Positions 62,376 through 64,000 of a DNA stretch of 64,000 nt are shown piece by piece; the first letter of the stretch is position 1, and every line of letters begins with the position of its first letter. Made by a program: the position numbers and the translations under genes. The DNA is from Streptomyces sp. CA-210063 (lineage in GTDB: Bacteria > Actinomycetota > Actinomycetes > Streptomycetales > Streptomycetaceae). The stretch covers positions 6,944,001 to 7,008,000 of the forward strand of contig NZ_CP102512.1 in NCBI RefSeq assembly GCF_024612015.1, read 5' to 3'. The notes below the pieces were generated by a model. The model made no database searches and was not told the DNA's origin. It saw only the letters and a list, made by a program, of their open reading frames with translations.

Positions 62376-63655
62376 GTGAGGATGGACTTCCTGTACTCGG
62401 TGGGTTCCCCGCACGGGGCGTGCCCGACGGATGCGGAGCCCGGCGCGCGACCGCCGCGTGACGCGCCCGCGCCTCTCGCACCGTTTCCGTCGGCCAGCAG
62501 TTCGCGGTACACGTCCGCCACGGCTTCGGCCGTGTGCCGCACGTCGTGGCTGGTCAGGACGTGGCGGCGCCCTTGGTGGCCGAGAGACTCGCGCCGCACC
62601 GGATCGCGCAGCAGCCCGGTGATGGTGCGGGCGAGCGCTGCGGGATCCTCGGGGGGCACGGGTTCCTGACCTGGCGGCAGACTCTCGCGGGCACCGTCCA
62701 CGTCCGTGATCACGACCGGCCGGCCGCACGCCATGGCTTCCAGCGGCGCCAGCGCCATGCCCTCCCAGCGGGACGGCAGGACGACGAGATCGGCGGCCTG
62801 GTACCAGGGCACGGCATCGGCGGCGGCTCCGGCGAACAGCACCTCGTCGGGTGCGAGCCCCCGCAGCGCCTGAGTGTCCGGCCCGTCGCCGACCAGCACG
62901 AGCCGGGCCCCCGGCACCTGCCTGACGACCGTGCTCCACGCCGCCAGCAGGATGTCCTGCCCCTTCTGCCGGCACAGCCGCCCCACACACACGACCAGCG
63001 GAACGTCGGCACCGATACCGGCGAGCAGCGGAATTTCGGCCCGTACGGCACCGGGGGCCGCGGGATGGAAGCGCCCCGGATCGACGCCGTTGGCGATCAC
63101 CCGCCACCGGGCCCGCACCCCGGCACGCTCCCCGGTGAGCCGCTCGGCCTCGCTCACGCAGACCACGCGGTCGGCCCAACGCGCGCCCCACCGCTCCCAT
63201 TTCAGGGCGAGCGAGGCGGTGACCCCGCCGACCGCCTCGAACGACCAGGCGTGCGGCTGGAACACGGTCGGAATCCGCCCGCGTACGGCGAGCCGCGCGG
63301 CCAGCCCGGCCTTGGCGCTGTGCGCGTGGACCAGGTCGGGCCGCACGTCGGAGAGGACGCGCCGGAGGTGTCGGACCTCATGGAGGAGAGTGGGCCCCGG
63401 CGAGCGTGTCGCGTGCCAGTGCCGTACGTTCGCGCCGAGCGCCCGGAGAGCGGGGGTGAGACCACCACCGCCGGGACAGGCGACGGTGACGTGCAGTCCG
63501 TCGGCGAGTTGTGCCCGCATCAGGTCGGTCACGACCCGGGCCACCCCGCCGTCCACGGGCTGGGTGATGTGCAGGATGCGCGACGGAGGGTCCGTGGGTG
63601 GCAGGTGCATGGGGCTTCCTTGCGCACGGTCGCGACGCGGGTCGGTGTGCGTCAT
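62372..63655 (-). CDS. Glycosyltransferase family 4 enzyme
   Basis: A 427-residue GT-B glycosyltransferase: ILHITQPVDGGVARVVTDLM, DLVHAHSAKAGLAARLA, VIANGVDPGRF, VGRLCRQKGQDILLAAW, and PSRWEGMALAPLEAMACGRP. It extends the lipid-linked sugar chain. The ATG at 63655 overlaps the preceding stop (ATGA); an ATG at 63610 has a better ribosome site (GGAAG) and could be used. The C-terminal 40 residues are Gly/Arg-rich and probably unstructured. Confidence 0.88.
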   Translation of the reverse strand: MTHTDPRRDRAQGSPMHLPPTDPPSRILHITQPVDGGVARVVTDLMRAQLADGLHVTVACPGGGGLTPALRALGANVRHWHATRSPGPTLLHEVRHLRRVLSDVRPDLVHAHSAKAGLAARLAVRGRIPTVFQPHAWSFEAVGGVTASLALKWERWGARWADRVVCVSEAERLTGERAGVRARWRVIANGVDPGRFHPAAPGAVRAEIPLLAGIGADVPLVVCVGRLCRQKGQDILLAAWSTVVRQVPGARLVLVGDGPDTQALRGLAPDEVLFAGAAADAVPWYQAADLVVLPSRWEGMALAPLEAMACGRPVVITDVDGARESLPPGQEPVPPEDPAALARTITGLLRDPVRRESLGHQGRRHVLTSHDVRHTAEAVADVYRELLADGNGARGAGASRGGRAPGSASVGHAPCGEPTEYRKSILT

Positions 63656-64000
63656 GGCTTGGCGTCCACGGCGACGAAGAGCACTCCGACCCAGGCGGCG
63701 TCCCGCTGCGAAGCGATCCGGAACGCCAACTGGTCGCCGCCGGGCCGGATTTCCTCGCTCAGATCGAGGATGTCGGAGTCGTAGCCGAGCGTGTTGGGAT
63801 AGGCGGGCGCCCGCCCCGGGCCGGTCGCACCCGGATCGCTGATCGTCGAGTTCAGAACGTCATTCCGCGGGTTGGCCGCGTCGCCCAACGCGATCGGCTT
63901 CCCGTGACCGGTGGAAACGGTGAGCGTGTCGCCGGGTGCACCGCGGTCCCCGTTGTAGGCGACCAGTCCGACCCGCCCGCCCGCGCTCTTCGGGAACGCC
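63652..64000 (-). CDS. Secreted or surface protein, C-terminal part (enters from beyond the window)
   Basis: Only the last 115 codons are present, without a start. The sequence (VGLVAYNGDRGAPGDTLTVS, KPIALGDAANPRNDVLNSTI, SYPNTLGYDSDILDLSEEI-like stretch, WVGVLFVAVD) is a beta-rich fold like the DUF3344-type domains of exported actinobacterial proteins. It is read with the polysaccharide operon and overlaps the next start by four bases. Function unknown. Confidence 0.65.
   Translation of the reverse strand, partial: AFPKSAGGRVGLVAYNGDRGAPGDTLTVSTGHGKPIALGDAANPRNDVLNSTISDPGATGPGRAPAYPNTLGYDSDILDLSEEIRPGGDQLAFRIASQRDAAWVGVLFVAVDAKP

Noticed and set aside
60927..63200. 757-codon form of the sugar transferase
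   Set aside because: The upstream extension is an out-of-frame reading of the glycosyltransferase gene; the coupled GTG at 62375 is preferred.

Overview
The window looks like chromosomal DNA of a Streptomyces species. It is very GC-rich, uses GTG starts freely and packs genes with ATGA/GTGA stop-start overlaps. It carries genus-typical genes: a chaplin pair, a streptomycete-type ESX/type VII secretion cluster with its growth-regulating P-loop ATPase, a WhiJ/Scr1-like XRE plus DUF397 set, and sortase-anchored surface protein. No rRNA, tRNA, CRISPR array, transposase or phage gene was seen.

Layout. 1-4751 (minus): ESX/T7SS operon read esxB-like, esxA-like, small membrane protein, eccD, SCO5717-like ATPase, eccC (cut by the window edge). 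4883-7398: secreted SRPBCC protein, then a quinone-reductase-like MDR enzyme divergent from its likely TetR regulator. 7595-13474 (minus): a tightly overlapping ribose operon, lacI-type regulator, rbsA, an rbsC-rbsB fusion, rbsK, rbsD, with two operator copies in front. 13643-16764: an esterase and an anti-sigma-like ATPase that both carry frame disruptions, a WhiJ/Scr1-like regulator with DUF397 partner, and a GNAT acetyltransferase. 16950-19973 (minus): a large secreted multi-domain glycosidase. 20196-23996: recD2-like helicase and citrate synthase, followed by a 700-base gene-free stretch with a possible minus-strand small RNA. 24697-27307 (minus): copZ-copA with a CsoR-type operator. 27411-30563: TetR and a divergent MMPL exporter. 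30857-32120: zinc alcohol dehydrogenase and a small HTH protein.

32464-39798 is a myo-inositol catabolic locus: iolE divergent from iolC, a Cgl0158-type aldolase, iolB, iolD and mmsA/iolA, all closely coupled. Just after mmsA lies a 0.5-kb segment with a small membrane protein gene, flanked by a 17-base direct repeat of the mmsA tail. 40563-44107 encodes an unusual membrane-spanning fusion of an S15-like alpha/beta hydrolase with an ABC ATPase, plus its permease. 44267-46509: VWA lipoprotein and a convergent exported chorismate mutase whose stop codons overlap. 46643-48565: long-chain acyl-CoA synthetase. 48819-50057: short and long chaplins.

50111-64000 is a surface polysaccharide region. 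An FAD oxidoreductase and ATP-grasp pair is separated by a perfect 24-base inverted repeat from a secreted GH26-like glycosidase. Convergent to that is a minus-strand operon that enters from beyond the window: secreted protein, glycosyltransferase, initiating sugar-phosphate transferase, O-antigen polymerase/ligase-like protein, MurJ-type flippase, polysaccharide deacetylase, second glycosyltransferase, Wzz-like protein and a CelD-type acetyltransferase. Together they resemble a Wzx/Wzy exopolysaccharide assembly line.

Points that most deserve a second look are the hydrolase-ABC fusion, the nested hairpin covering the ribosome site of the VWA gene, the flanked mini-segment behind mmsA, the two disrupted genes around 14-15 kb, the giant inverted repeat at 52.7 kb, and a recurrent TANNNT-N6-ATG signature suggesting leaderless transcripts.
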